DNA of 64,000 nt from Gammaproteobacteria bacterium (GTDB lineage Bacteria; Pseudomonadota; Gammaproteobacteria; Competibacterales; Competibacteraceae), in contig JACKMZ010000001.1 of assembly GCA_024235135.1 (NCBI GenBank), positions 467,501 through 531,500 on the forward strand, read 5' to 3'. The number at the start of each line of letters is the position of its first letter. The stretch's first letter is position 1. Shown piece by piece: positions 33,968 to 43,809 of this stretch. Position numbers and translations under genes: made by a program. Under the pieces are notes generated by a model. The model worked only from the letters and a program-made list of their open reading frames with translations, was not told where the DNA came from and did not search any database.

Positions 33968-34273
33968 TGCACGTTCCCACCCTATGAAGGGGAATTAGAC
34001 TCAATCAAGCACGCCGCAAAGTCTCGCACACCAAGCCTGACTCGCTTACTGGTGGAAAAAACCAATGCCGTCCGTATCTTAATCCGGCTAGCTTGGGCAT
34101 CAACTGATTATAATCCATCTCTAACTACCTGCAAATTCTCCAGAAACCACTATTTATCTAGGGATAAACGGCTATTTTCGGAATTTCTGCAAGGTAGTCT
34201 TTCAGTTATACATTTCGCTGTCCGTCACGGTTGCGCGGTCTCGCGATATTTAAACGTGTTCTAAGAAAATATT
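33968..34273. other. intergenic between fnr and tgt
   Basis: This 306-bp gap holds promoters for both divergent genes. A weak sigma70-like pair for tgt is seen (TTCTGC, 17-bp spacer, TATACA at about 34187-34215). The only FNR-box-like string (GCATCAACTGAT) does not fit the consensus. No gene, RNA or repeat is supported. Confidence 0.4.
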
Positions 34274-35401
34274 ATGCATTTCCAAGTTTGTCACGTCGTT
34301 GGACAGGCCCGAAACGGGTTGCTGAGCTTCCCACGGGGCTCCGTCGAAACACCGGCCTTCATGCCGGTGGGAACCTACGGGACGGTCAAGGCGATGACTC
34401 CGGAGGAACTCCGGGAGAGCGGCGCGCAGATGATTCTCGGCAACACCTTCCATCTGATGTTGCGGCCGGGAGTTGAGGTGGTCGCTCGTCATGGCGGCTT
34501 GCACGAATTCATCCACTGGCCTGGTCCGATCCTAACCGATTCCGGGGGATTTCAGGTATTCAGCCTGGCGTCCATGCGTAAGGTGACGCAATCGGGCGTT
34601 CAGTTCCGCTCTCCCATTGACGGCAGTCCGGTTTTTCTGGGGCCGGAAGAATCGATGGCCGTGCAACGCGCCTTGGGTTCGGATGTCGTGATGATTCTGG
34701 ATGAATGCACGCCCTACCCCGCTACCCCAGAGGCAGCGCGCGCGTCCATGGAACTGTCCCTGCTCTGGGCGGAACGTAGCAAACTGGCGCATGGAGACAA
34801 CCCGGCGGCGTTGTTCGGCATCGTGCAGGGAGGCATGTATCCCGATCTGCGGGCGCAATCCGCGCAGGCGTTGCGGGCCATCGGCTTCGACGGCTATGCG
34901 ATCGGCGGGCTGTCGGTCGGCGAATCGCCCTCGGAAAGGCTGTGTGTATTGGATAGCACGGTACCCTGTTTACCCGAGTCGGCGCCGCGCTATCTCATGG
35001 GGGTGGGTAAGCCGGGAGACATCGTGGAAGCGGTGTGGCGCGGCATCGATCTGTTCGATTGCGTACTGCCGACCCGCAACGCCCGCAACGGCCATCTGTT
35101 TACCCGTTACGGCGATGTCCGTATCCGCAACCGCTGTTATGAATTCGATACCGGGCCTATCGATCCCCAGTGCGGCTGCTATACTTGCCGCCACTACAGT
35201 CGGGCTTATCTCAGGCATCTGGACAAGTGTCGGGAAATCCTCGGCGCGCGTCTGAACACCATCCACAATCTGTATTACTATCAGGAATTAATGGCCGGCC
35301 TGCGTGCCGCCATCGCCAACGCCCGGCTTTCCGAGTTCATCGCCGCCTTTTATGAAAGCCGCGGGGAGAGACTGCCGGCTGTGTATAATGATCACTTTTA
35401 G
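34274..35401 (+). CDS. tgt: queuine tRNA-ribosyltransferase
   Basis: A 375-residue tRNA-guanine transglycosylase, which exchanges G34 for preQ1 in tRNAs with GUN anticodons. Visible motifs: LTDSGGFQVFSL (active-site loop), MILDECTPYPATPEAAR, GIVQGGMYPDLR, YAIGGLSVGE, YLMGVGKPGDIVEAVWRGID with catalytic LFDCVLPTRNARNG (Asp), and the zinc site CGCYTCRHYSRAYLRH. Length is as in E. coli. It opens the conserved tgt-yajC-secD-secF group. Confidence 0.98.
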   Translation: MHFQVCHVVGQARNGLLSFPRGSVETPAFMPVGTYGTVKAMTPEELRESGAQMILGNTFHLMLRPGVEVVARHGGLHEFIHWPGPILTDSGGFQVFSLASMRKVTQSGVQFRSPIDGSPVFLGPEESMAVQRALGSDVVMILDECTPYPATPEAARASMELSLLWAERSKLAHGDNPAALFGIVQGGMYPDLRAQSAQALRAIGFDGYAIGGLSVGESPSERLCVLDSTVPCLPESAPRYLMGVGKPGDIVEAVWRGIDLFDCVLPTRNARNGHLFTRYGDVRIRNRCYEFDTGPIDPQCGCYTCRHYSRAYLRHLDKCREILGARLNTIHNLYYYQELMAGLRAAIANARLSEFIAAFYESRGERLPAVYNDHF

Positions 35402-35451
35402 TCAGATCCTTCCCCTTCCCTGAACGTGTAACTCAGTCATAGGAAAGCATC

Positions 35452-35781
35452 ATGAGTTTTTTCATTGCCGACGCCATGGCCCAGGCCGCACCTCAACAAG
35501 GCCCAGGCTTAGCCGGGTTGCTGTTCCCCATCGCGCTGATCGTGATTTTCTATTTTCTGCTGATCCGTCCCCAGACTAAACGGGCCAAAGAACACAAACA
35601 GATGATGGAAGCCTTGAAAAAAGGCGATGAAGTGGTAACCAGTGGCGGTGTGCTGGGTCGTATCATGGAGGTCGGCGAGAATTTCGTGAATCTGGAGGTC
35701 GCCGAGGGTTTGCAGCTAAAAGTGCAGAAACAGGCCGTCGCTTCACTGATGCCCAAAGGTACCGCGAAAGGCGATCTGTAA
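35452..35781 (+). CDS. yajC: preprotein translocase subunit YajC
   Basis: A 109-residue single-span inner-membrane protein: helix about 22-40 (LLFPIALIVIFYFLLIRPQT), followed by the cytosolic domain with GDEVVTSGGVLGRIMEVGEN. YajC associates with SecDF. It is 50 bp after tgt and 30 bp before secD. Confidence 0.97.
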   Translation: MSFFIADAMAQAAPQQGPGLAGLLFPIALIVIFYFLLIRPQTKRAKEHKQMMEALKKGDEVVTSGGVLGRIMEVGENFVNLEVAEGLQLKVQKQAVASLMPKGTAKGDL

Positions 35782-35811
35782 GCCACGTCCACGGTCCAGG
35801 AAACCTGACTC

Positions 35812-37674
35812 ATGTTGAATCAGTATGCATGGTGGAAATACCTGATCATCGGCTTGGTGGCCGGAATCGGGTTTATTTATGCGTTGCCCAATTTGTTCGG
35901 CGAAGATCCGGCGGTGCAGATTTCCGCGACCCGCGCCAGCATCGCCGTCGATCAGGCGGTGTACGAGAAGGTGGTCGCGACGCTGGATCGGGAAAAAATC
36001 CCCTATAAACGGTTGGAACTGGATACGAATCAGGGGCGTTTGCTGGTGCGCTTCTCGGACACCGAAGTGCAGCTCAAGGCGGCGGACGTCATTAAACAAG
36101 CCTTGGGCCACGACTTTGTGGTGGCGTTGAATCTGGCTTCGTCCACGCCCCGGTTTTTGCAGGCTTTGGGAATGCAACCCATGTATCTCGGCCTGGATCT
36201 GCGCGGCGGCGTGCACTTTCTCATGGAAGTCGATATGGATGCTGTCCGGGCGGTGGCCGAGGAAAGTTACGCGGATGAAATCCGCAACCTGCTGCGCGAC
36301 GAAAAAGTGCGTTACACCACGGTGGCCCGTGGCGCGGATGGCGGTATCCTGATGACCTTCCCGGATGCCACTGAACGGGATAAGGCTCGCTCCGTGCTCG
36401 CTAAACAACTGGCGAATTTACAAACCGATGACGCCGGCGATCTCGAACTGCGATCCACGTTGAGTAAAAAGGAAATCAAGGAGAAACAAGATCTTGCTCT
36501 GCAGCAGAATCTCACCACCTTGCGTAATCGGGTCAATGAACTGGGTGTGGCGGAGCCGATCATTCAGCGTCAGGGCGATAACCGCATCGTGGTGCAGTTG
36601 CCGGGCGTGCAGGATACCGCGCGGGCCAAAGAAATATTGGGTGCAACCGCTACCCTGGAATTCCGTCTGGTATTCGAAGGCGGGGATGCCGCGCAGGCGG
36701 CATCCACCGGCAAGGCTCCGATCGGCGCACGACTGTATCGGGAGCGTGATGGCCGCCCCATTCTACTGCAGCGGCGGGTGATGCTGACTGGCGATTACAT
36801 CGTCGACGCCGCCTCCGGATTGGATTCGCAGAGCGGCGGTCCGGCGGTCTTTATCACCTTGGATGGCAAGGGCGCCAAGCGTTTCGAGGATGCCACCAAG
36901 GACAATATCGGCAAGTCGATGGCGGTCGTCTATATCGAGAACAAGACTGAAACCCGGCAAGTCAATGGCGAATCGAAGCGCGTCTCGTACAAGGTGGAAG
37001 AAGTCATCAATGTGGCCACCATTCGCGACCGTCTCGGGCGGCGTTTCCAGATCACTGGCCTGGATAGTACCCAGGAAGCCCGTAATCTCGCTCTGTTGCT
37101 ACGCGCCGGTTCGTTGGCGGCGCCCATCGAGATCGTCGAGGAACGGACCGTAGGTCCCAGCGCGGGCCGGGAAAACGTCGATCAGGGTTTTCGTTCCGGC
37201 GTAATTGCCTTCTTTGTGATCCTGGCGTTCATGAGCTTTTACTACCGGCGTTTCGGCGTCATATCGGTAGTGGCGCTGGTCGTGAATATCACGATGTTGA
37301 TTGCGGCGTTATCCATACTACAGGCTACGCTCACCTTGCCGGGCATCGCCGGCATTGTTTTGACCATGGGTATGGCGGTCGATGCCAATGTGTTGATTTA
37401 TGAACGTATCCGTGAGGAGCTTAAGCTGGGTAATTCACCCCAGGCGGCGATTCATACCGGGTTCGACAAGGCGTTCTCGACCATTCTCGACGCCAATATC
37501 ACGACCTTGATAGCGGCCGTGGTGCTGTTCGGTTTTGGCACCGGACCGGTAAAAGGTTTCGCCGTGACCCTGAGCATCGGCATTCTCACGTCCATGTTCA
37601 CCGCGATTCTGGGTACACGGGCTTTGATCAATTATTTTTACGGCGGCCGCCGTCTCGAAAACCTACCGATCTGA
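35812..37674 (+). CDS. secD: protein translocase subunit SecD
   Basis: A 620-residue RND-type membrane subunit that uses proton flow to complete protein export through SecYEG. N-terminal helix (LIIGLVAGIGFIYALPNL), a large periplasmic P1 domain (LGLDLRGGVHFLMEVDM), and five C-terminal helices with the conserved GMAVDANVLIYERIREEL (proton-path Asp) and FDKAFSTILDANITTLIAAV. Length matches the family. Followed by secF after 9 bp. Confidence 0.98.
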   Translation: MLNQYAWWKYLIIGLVAGIGFIYALPNLFGEDPAVQISATRASIAVDQAVYEKVVATLDREKIPYKRLELDTNQGRLLVRFSDTEVQLKAADVIKQALGHDFVVALNLASSTPRFLQALGMQPMYLGLDLRGGVHFLMEVDMDAVRAVAEESYADEIRNLLRDEKVRYTTVARGADGGILMTFPDATERDKARSVLAKQLANLQTDDAGDLELRSTLSKKEIKEKQDLALQQNLTTLRNRVNELGVAEPIIQRQGDNRIVVQLPGVQDTARAKEILGATATLEFRLVFEGGDAAQAASTGKAPIGARLYRERDGRPILLQRRVMLTGDYIVDAASGLDSQSGGPAVFITLDGKGAKRFEDATKDNIGKSMAVVYIENKTETRQVNGESKRVSYKVEEVINVATIRDRLGRRFQITGLDSTQEARNLALLLRAGSLAAPIEIVEERTVGPSAGRENVDQGFRSGVIAFFVILAFMSFYYRRFGVISVVALVVNITMLIAALSILQATLTLPGIAGIVLTMGMAVDANVLIYERIREELKLGNSPQAAIHTGFDKAFSTILDANITTLIAAVVLFGFGTGPVKGFAVTLSIGILTSMFTAILGTRALINYFYGGRRLENLPI

Positions 37675-37683
37675 GACCGCACC

Positions 37684-38640
37684 ATGGCGAAGACAACTTC
37701 CTTTCGGAAACTGATAAAGGACGAAACGCAGATCGATTTTCTCAGCAAAGGACGGCTGGCTTTGAAAATGTCCGCCGCGGTGCTGGTCATTTGCGTGCTG
37801 TCGTTGGCGATCCGGGGTATGAATTTCGGGCTGGACTTCACTGGCGGCACGGTGATCGAGGTGGGCTATCCGCAACCCGTGGAAATTCCGCCGATCCGCG
37901 AGACTTTGCAAAAGGCCGGATTCACGGAGGCTCAGGCCCAGCACTTCGGCACCTCCAGCGATGTGCTGATCCGTATCGCGCCACGTCCGGCCGCCAATTC
38001 GGCGGATGTCAGCAGTCAGGTGCTGGCCGCCCTGAAAACCATCGAGGGTGGGCAGAAGGCGGAGATGCGGCGGGTCGAATTCGTCGGGCCGCAGGTCGGT
38101 GAAGAACTGGTGGAAGACGGCGGTCTGGCCATGCTGCTCGCACTGATCGGTATCCTTATCTATGTCGCCCTGCGTTTCGAGTGGCGGCTGGCCGTGGGCA
38201 CCATCGCCGCGACAGCCCACGACGTGGTGTTCACCATCGGTTTGTTCTCCCTGTTCCGGGTAGAATTCGACCTGACCGTGCTGGCGGCCGTGCTCGCGGT
38301 CATCGGCTATTCCGTCAACGACACGGTGGTGGTGCTGGATCGCATTCGAGAGAACTTTCGCAAGCTGCGCCGGGGCACTCCCAAGGAGATCATGAATATT
38401 TCGATCAACGAAACTCTGTCGCGCACCATCATGACCAGCTTGACCACGCTGCTGGCGTGTATCGTTCTCTACCTGTTTGGCGGGCCGGTGATGCAGGGTT
38501 TCTCGATCGCCATGATCGTGGGCATCGTGGTGGGGACGTATTCATCCATCTATATCGCCAGCGCCGGCGCCTTGGAACTGGGTCTGAAACGGGACGATCT
38601 GTTAATCAAGGTTAAGGAGGCGGCTGACGATCGTCCCTGA
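37684..38640 (+). CDS. secF: protein translocase subunit SecF
   Basis: A 318-residue partner of SecD with six helices. MNFGLDFTGGTVIEVGY is the SecF signature; YSVNDTVVVLDRIRENFRKL and NETLSRTIMTSLTTLLACIV supply the transmembrane motifs. A strong terminator-like hairpin lies about 100 bp downstream and closes the tgt-yajC-secDF unit. Confidence 0.98.
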   Translation: MAKTTSFRKLIKDETQIDFLSKGRLALKMSAAVLVICVLSLAIRGMNFGLDFTGGTVIEVGYPQPVEIPPIRETLQKAGFTEAQAQHFGTSSDVLIRIAPRPAANSADVSSQVLAALKTIEGGQKAEMRRVEFVGPQVGEELVEDGGLAMLLALIGILIYVALRFEWRLAVGTIAATAHDVVFTIGLFSLFRVEFDLTVLAAVLAVIGYSVNDTVVVLDRIRENFRKLRRGTPKEIMNISINETLSRTIMTSLTTLLACIVLYLFGGPVMQGFSIAMIVGIVVGTYSSIYIASAGALELGLKRDDLLIKVKEAADDRP

Positions 38641-38742
38641 GTGGTGATAGGCCATATTCCGAAGGTCGGCGAAAGGCTGGGTTATATGGGAAGGGGAGAC
38701 ATGATCGAATGATCTAGACGCTGGTCGCCGATATCTGAAAGC

Positions 38743-38779
38743 AAGGCGGATTGGCTGGGTCCAATCCGCCTTGTTCGTT
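38743..38779 (+). terminator. rho-independent terminator after secF
   Basis: AAGGCGGATTGG, a 6-base loop, and CCAATCCGCCTT form a perfect 12-bp stem followed by GTTCGTTTT. It lies between convergent secF and the TerC gene and may also stop transcription arriving from the other strand, though the T-tract is poorer on that side. Confidence 0.85.
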
Positions 38780-39796
38780 TTACTGCGCGTCTTCCTTTTC
38801 GCGAAAGACCAGGGAAGCGATGACCCCCAGAGTCAGCGTGCCCAGTACGATGATCAGGCTGAGATTGGGCGAAATGTGGATGCCGGTATCGCCGATGGCG
38901 TGATTCCAGCTCTGTAGGGCCAGCTTGGCGGCGATGAAGAACAATAGGCCAATCACCGCCTTGTCCAGATGGATCAAATAACGGGTGAGTGACGCCAGCA
39001 CAAAGTAAAGACTACGCAAGCCTAGGATGGCGAAAATCATGGCTGCATACACCAGCAGGGGTTCTTGCGTAATGGCGATGACCGCCGGAACCGAGTCGAA
39101 GGCGAACATCACATCCGAGGTTTCTATGGCCATCAGACAGAGAAAGGCTGGCGTGGCGAGCACGGCGGCGACCTTCTTGACCTGGAGGGTAGGGTCGGCG
39201 TCCTGTAAATCCTTCACGATCGCAGCGGTCACGAAGAATTTATCCAGATGCAGGCGGGGGAATACCGGCATCAGCTTTTCGGTCATGCGTACCGACCAAT
39301 GGTTCGAATAATCGTGGATTTCTTCCTCGTCGCTGCGGCTGACCAGCATTTTCCAGCCGCTCCAGGCCACCACGGCGGCAAATAGAAAGCCGACCCAGGC
39401 CGAGGCGAAGAACAGGGACGTACCGATAACCACGAAGATGGCGCGGAAAATCAGCGCGCCGATAATGCCCCAGTACAGGATGCGGTGCTGAAGGATGCCT
39501 TTGATGGCGAAGGAGGAAAAAATAGCCATGAATACCATGAGGTTATCCACGGAGAGGGTCTTTTCCAGCACATATCCAGTCAGATACAGATCGGCCCATT
39601 TCTTATCGAAGCGTAACCAGAGATAGGCGTAGAAAGTCAGGGCGAGGGCGATCCAAAAAAGCGACCAGAGCGAAGCATCCTTGAAGGAAATTTCGGTCTG
39701 CTTTCTGTGTGCATGCAAATCCACATACACCGAAAACCCGATAGCGGCGAAAAAGATGAGAATCGTCTCCAAGGGAAATCCGAAATGGACCGTCAT
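38780..39796 (-). CDS. TerC/Alx family integral membrane protein
   Basis: A 338-residue, eight- to nine-helix protein of the TerC family. Signature helices carry EKTLSVDNLMVFMAIFSSF and MAIETSDVMFAFDSVPAVIA, with the conserved acidic metal-path residues. E. coli Alx belongs to this length class and exports manganese; a Mn role here is inference. It has a long (over 300-bp) GC-rich upstream region. Confidence 0.93.
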   Translation of the reverse strand: MTVHFGFPLETILIFFAAIGFSVYVDLHAHRKQTEISFKDASLWSLFWIALALTFYAYLWLRFDKKWADLYLTGYVLEKTLSVDNLMVFMAIFSSFAIKGILQHRILYWGIIGALIFRAIFVVIGTSLFFASAWVGFLFAAVVAWSGWKMLVSRSDEEEIHDYSNHWSVRMTEKLMPVFPRLHLDKFFVTAAIVKDLQDADPTLQVKKVAAVLATPAFLCLMAIETSDVMFAFDSVPAVIAITQEPLLVYAAMIFAILGLRSLYFVLASLTRYLIHLDKAVIGLLFFIAAKLALQSWNHAIGDTGIHISPNLSLIIVLGTLTLGVIASLVFREKEDAQ

Positions 39797-40260
39797 AGGG
39801 AATATCTCTTAAAGGTTAAGTTGAATGAACTGCCTATTGAACTGACAGGCGCCGGTCCTCCGCCGCGTCCCAAGAGAACATTTCCGGGCGAACGCGTGGG
39901 GTCGCTGTCCATGCCAACGGGATCATACAGTACGGGGGCGGAAATGGAATTTCAGCGGAAACCGTCCGCCTCGCCACGTAACGTCGGGACGACGGTGGAA
40001 CCGGTTCGACTGAATGGAAACAGAGAGATAGGTTGGAGAAAGTACGGCCGCCCCGCCCGTGCGTTTGGCGCACGCCCTCCCGCGAGGCACTATACCCGAT
40101 GTTGATGTCCTAGCGCAGCGTGAGAATCACCAGCCTTCTACGTCTTTATCCTGGCCAGAACGTCTGGCTGTCTGTCCCGGCGGATGGCGATCCACCCGCC
40201 GGGAATCTCATCGGTAGCGCAATGACGGCATAGCGGCCCGAATGCGTGCCGCGATCCGGC
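39797..40260. other. intergenic upstream of the TerC gene; possible long leader
   Basis: This 464-bp gap between two minus-strand genes has no coding frame I can support. On the minus strand TATAGT near 40092-40097 could be a -10 box, giving a ~290-nt GC-rich leader with several hairpins (for example GTGCGCCAAACGCAC near 40060-40075). alx/terC genes often carry a manganese (yybP-ykoY) riboswitch, but I do not see its GGGGAGUAG core. Confidence 0.4.
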
Positions 40261-41607
40261 TTATTTCAGAAATCGCCAGTATAGATAGATCGTGCAGATG
40301 GCGATGGATATGAGCATCAGCGGGAACGCCACCAGCGTGTAGCGCACGAAGCGGATGGGTTGACCGGCCCGCTCGGCGAACCCGGCTACCACCAGGTTGG
40401 CGCTCGCACCCACCAGCGTGCCATTGCCACCTAGACAGGCTCCCAGCGCCAAGGCCCACCAGAGGGGCATGAGTCCTTCGGGACCGCCGAAAGTCGGCGC
40501 CATGGACTTGATCAGGGGAATCATGGTGGCGACAAAGGGAATATTGTCGATCATGGCTGAGAGCAAGGCGGAGGCCCACAAAATGGCGAACGCCGTCGTG
40601 TGCAGATTACCCCCGGTGGCCTCGACCAAATACTTGCCGAGCAGCTTGAGCAGACCGGAGACGTCCACGCCGTGTACCACGATGAACAGGCCGATGAAGA
40701 AGTAGATCGTGACCCACTCCACTTCGCTGAAGGCATGATGAACGTTCTTGGATTGATCATCCGGTTTCTGGGGCAAGTTTTGCAGCAGAAGCAGTATGGC
40801 CGCGCCGAACATGGCGATGGTGGCCGCTTCCAAACCCAATTGGCGAGCTAGTGCGAAAGATGTTACCACCAGACCGATCACGATCAGGCATTGTTTGAGC
40901 AAACGGGAATCGGTGATGGCTTCACGCTCGTTGAAAGCCATGACCCGTTGCCTGTCTTCGGGCGCCGAGTACAGACTGCGTCCCCAAATGAAATAAATCA
41001 GTAACAGCGTAATAGCCAGGATCACGACGATCACGGGCGTCAGGTTGAAGACAAAGTCATTGAAGCTCAACCCGACGGCCGAACCGATCATGATATTGGG
41101 CGGATCGCCGATCAGGGTGGCGGTGCCGCCGATGTTGGAAGAGAAAATGATCGAAAAGAGGTAGGGGTAAGGCGAGACTTTGAGTTGTTCGGTAATCAAC
41201 AGGGCAACCGGCACGATCAACAGCACGGTCGTGACGTTGTCCAGGAGCGCCGAAGTCGTGGCTGTCACCAGGCACAACATCACTAGAATACCCCAGGGAT
41301 GCGCGTTGACGCGCTTGGCCGACCAGATGGCCAGGTACTGAAAAACACCCGACTGGCGAGTGATGGCTACGATGACCATCATCCCGATCAACAGTCCCAG
41401 GGTATTGAAATCCACCCCGTGCAGGGCTTCTTCCTGGCTCAGCACGCCGCTGATGATCATCAGACCGGCGGCCAATAAGGCGACGATGGCGCGATTGACG
41501 CGCTCCGTCATCACCACGACATAAGTCAGCACGAATAGGATTGTGGACAACCACAGTGGATTGAGGCCAAACAAAACAGGATGGAGAACATCAGCTTGAC
41601 CGTGCAT
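40261..41607 (-). CDS. ArsB/NhaD family ion transporter
   Basis: A 448-residue, about 11-helix transporter of the ArsB/NhaD (IT) superfamily. Diagnostic stretches are TSALLDNVTTVLLIVPVALL, SSNIGGTATLIGDPPNIMIG, and in the second half SAMIDNIPFVATMIPLIKSM plus GGNGTLVGASANLVVAGFAE: the inverted-repeat layout of the family. Members carry out Na+/H+ antiport, arsenite export or anion uptake. No ars genes adjoin it, so sodium/proton antiport is a fair guess. The cargo is unproven. Confidence 0.9.
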   Translation of the reverse strand: MHGQADVLHPVLFGLNPLWLSTILFVLTYVVVMTERVNRAIVALLAAGLMIISGVLSQEEALHGVDFNTLGLLIGMMVIVAITRQSGVFQYLAIWSAKRVNAHPWGILVMLCLVTATTSALLDNVTTVLLIVPVALLITEQLKVSPYPYLFSIIFSSNIGGTATLIGDPPNIMIGSAVGLSFNDFVFNLTPVIVVILAITLLLIYFIWGRSLYSAPEDRQRVMAFNEREAITDSRLLKQCLIVIGLVVTSFALARQLGLEAATIAMFGAAILLLLQNLPQKPDDQSKNVHHAFSEVEWVTIYFFIGLFIVVHGVDVSGLLKLLGKYLVEATGGNLHTTAFAILWASALLSAMIDNIPFVATMIPLIKSMAPTFGGPEGLMPLWWALALGACLGGNGTLVGASANLVVAGFAERAGQPIRFVRYTLVAFPLMLISIAICTIYLYWRFLK

Positions 41608-42185
41608 GTTGGAAACGTTCCTCGCAGACTAAGGTTTTATAGCATCTCAATAGCAAAAATCCTCAGACACGCCGTAGCGGCGTACGTTTGCCGATACGGA
41701 TTGTGGCTGCCACGCTAAGGTGTGGGACGCTATCTTAAGCATATGCTTTCCAGAGCGCGAGACCACAAGTACACAGGTCAATGTTCCCCTGACCGTCGGC
41801 GAGGCTAGAGGCCACGCCGAGCATGGCGCTCAGTGCCGGAGGACGCGCCAATCTCCCAATCTAGGAAGTGCCGGTGGGATCGATCGGCCAGACACTGTCC
41901 GAAATTTGGAATCGGTGATCGCCAGGGCCGTTATCCTGGGACGAGGGGAACGCTAGTTCATCAAGGAGATACTGGGGGGGTAAGGACGTGCGGAAGACTC
42001 GTCATTGGCGCCCGAAGGTGCGGGATTGGCACACACGGGATAACTGGATCAAGGGATACAAGCTTAAGCGCGGCTTCCTGACGACGGTTGCCAGGATGTC
42101 GCCACGGGTCAACTCTTGGCAAGTAACGCCGCGCGCGGGGTGGCAGTCCCGACCCGCGGCGTCGTCAAGCATGCTGTGGCGCGGA
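41608..42185. other. intergenic, no gene seen
   Basis: A 578-bp stretch upstream of the ArsB/NhaD gene and downstream of a small membrane gene, both minus strand. Open frames of 60-100 codons on the plus strand lack a ribosome-binding site and read as Arg/Pro-rich antisense. No tRNA, repeat array or clear terminator is seen. Likely promoter region plus decayed sequence. Confidence 0.4.
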
Positions 42186-42527
42186 TCAATGCGCCTTGCG
42201 CGCTTCCTCGAATGGCTCGGGCTCGTCGGTGCCAGGGACCACCCGGCGTTGCAAGGGACTGTTTTGTTTGGCTTGCGTGTCTTCCGTGACGCCACCTATC
42301 ACCAGACGGGCCCACGCCGCGGCGATCACCCACAAAATGATGCCCAGAAAGATTTCAGTCCAACTCCGGCCCGGCGAGCCCAATACGCCGCCGACCAGAC
42401 CATAGCCGATGCTGACCAGGCTGGCCAGCCAAAACACGGCGATGGGCGCCGCGGTACAACTGGCGCAACCATGCTTCATGACCGCGAATGGGGGTGCAAG
42501 AAGGGAAAGGGTTTTTCTATTGATCAT
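42186..42527 (-). CDS. small two-helix membrane protein of unknown function
   Basis: A 113-residue protein; a start at 42479 (MKHGCASCTAAPIAVFWLAS) would give 97 residues and a cleaner N-terminus. Helices at about 25-50 and 60-80 (TEIFLGIILWVIAAAWARLV). A CxxC pair (GCASC) precedes the first helix. The C-terminal tail is polar. I recognise no named family. The gene stands alone between noncoding stretches. Confidence 0.6.
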   Translation of the reverse strand: MINRKTLSLLAPPFAVMKHGCASCTAAPIAVFWLASLVSIGYGLVGGVLGSPGRSWTEIFLGIILWVIAAAWARLVIGGVTEDTQAKQNSPLQRRVVPGTDEPEPFEEARKAH

Positions 42528-42870
42528 CGTGGTTTCCTGCCGATAGGCTCCAATAAGTGGCTCACGTTTTTAACCTTAAATTTAGTACGGGCATAATCGA
42601 TTCGCCAGAACGGCTGCAGCGATCCACTGATCGACTGATCCTAGTCATTCCCACGCTATTACGCTGAAAAATGCCAAGCCAGCCGGTTTGGGGTAGTGCT
42701 AGAATGATGCCTATACACTAGCCGATTTGCCGAGGAGACCGTGTCGGTCCCAGCCGAAGCACGGGAAAACGGCTGTTCAAAAGCCGTAAATTATAATGCA
42801 TTTCATCGATCACCAGCCGCTAAAGCTGGTGTATTCACGTCATTCGACCCAAACAATAGCGAGCATCGCC
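42528..42870. other. intergenic upstream of the carboxypeptidase gene
   Basis: A 343-bp divergent gap. TAGAAT at about 42700-42705 could be a -10 box for the plus-strand gene, but no matching -35 is seen. Nothing else is supported. Confidence 0.35.
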
Positions 42871-43803
42871 ATGCCGATACCCACGCTTCCTCGCCCATTT
42901 TCCGTTTATTCAATCTTCGGCCCGATAATCGTTTTGTTGATGGTGTTGCCTGTTTGGGCGATGGCCGCTTCGCCTCCAGACATTACCGCACGTGCCGCCG
43001 TGGTGATGGATATGGCCAGCGGCGAGGTTTTGTTCGCCCGCCAACCGCAACAACCCCTGCCACCGGCAAGCACCACCAAGGTATTGACGGCGCTGGTGGC
43101 CTTGGAACGCTTGAACCCCAACACGCGCATCACGGTGAGTGAAAGTGCCGCCGCCGTGGAGCCCAGCCGCATCGGTCTGCACGCCGGGGAAGTGTTATAT
43201 GCGCAGGACCTGTTCTATGGGCTGTTGCTGAAATCCGGTAACGATGCGGCCGAGGTCATTGCCCAAGCCGTGGGCGGAGCCATCCCGACCTTTGCCGAAC
43301 TCATGAATATACGGGCCTGGCAAATCGGCGCCCGTCACAGTCATTTCGCGAATCCACACGGTCTGCCCAATTCCGATCACTACACCACGGCTTTCGATCT
43401 GGCCTTGATTTTCCGCGAAGCCATGCAGAATCCGATGTTCGCGGAAATCGTCCGTACCCGCAGCGCCGAGCTGCGCGTCGAACCCGGCTATCAATTCCGG
43501 GGCAATGTCCGGTGGGTTCCGGTGCGCAACAGCAATCGCCTGTTGTATTCCTACGCCGGCAATCAGGGGGGCAAAACCGGATATACCCGGCTGGCCAGGA
43601 ATTGCTATGTGGGTGAAGCCAGTCGCGGTGACGTCAACCTGATTGTCAGCGTGTTGGGCAGCACCAACCGCAATTTCCTGTGGAAGGACGTATCGGCTCT
43701 GTTCGATTACGGATTTGCGCTCCGTGACAAGAGTGCCCCTGCCACCCCGACCCTGTTGCTGACGGGTTCGGCGACCCGCAACGAGTCGCTCAAGGCCGAT
43801 TAG
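42871..43803 (+). CDS. D-alanyl-D-alanine carboxypeptidase (PBP5/DacC family, S11)
   Basis: About 310 residues from the ATG at 42871, which gives a signal peptide ending near AMAASPP; an earlier ATG at 42796 adds 25 unlikely residues. The penicillin-binding triad is complete: SxxK in PPASTTK (S67, K70), SGN in LLKSGND (S122) and KTG in GGKTGYT (K235). The enzyme trims the terminal D-Ala from peptidoglycan stem peptides in the periplasm. It is shorter than E. coli PBP5 and lacks an evident amphipathic C-terminal anchor. Followed at 6 bp by a small membrane gene. Confidence 0.9.
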   Translation: MPIPTLPRPFSVYSIFGPIIVLLMVLPVWAMAASPPDITARAAVVMDMASGEVLFARQPQQPLPPASTTKVLTALVALERLNPNTRITVSESAAAVEPSRIGLHAGEVLYAQDLFYGLLLKSGNDAAEVIAQAVGGAIPTFAELMNIRAWQIGARHSHFANPHGLPNSDHYTTAFDLALIFREAMQNPMFAEIVRTRSAELRVEPGYQFRGNVRWVPVRNSNRLLYSYAGNQGGKTGYTRLARNCYVGEASRGDVNLIVSVLGSTNRNFLWKDVSALFDYGFALRDKSAPATPTLLLTGSATRNESLKAD

Positions 43804-43809
43804 TTCGCC

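Noticed and set aside
39797..40130. yybP-ykoY manganese riboswitch before the TerC gene
   Set aside because: The conserved GGGGAGUAG and partner loop are not found on the minus strand; only generic GC-rich hairpins are present.
41988..42596. A 202-codon plus-strand frame in a gene-poor stretch
   Set aside because: Half of it is antisense to the small membrane gene; composition (Arg, Pro, Gln, His) and lack of a ribosome-binding site argue against coding.
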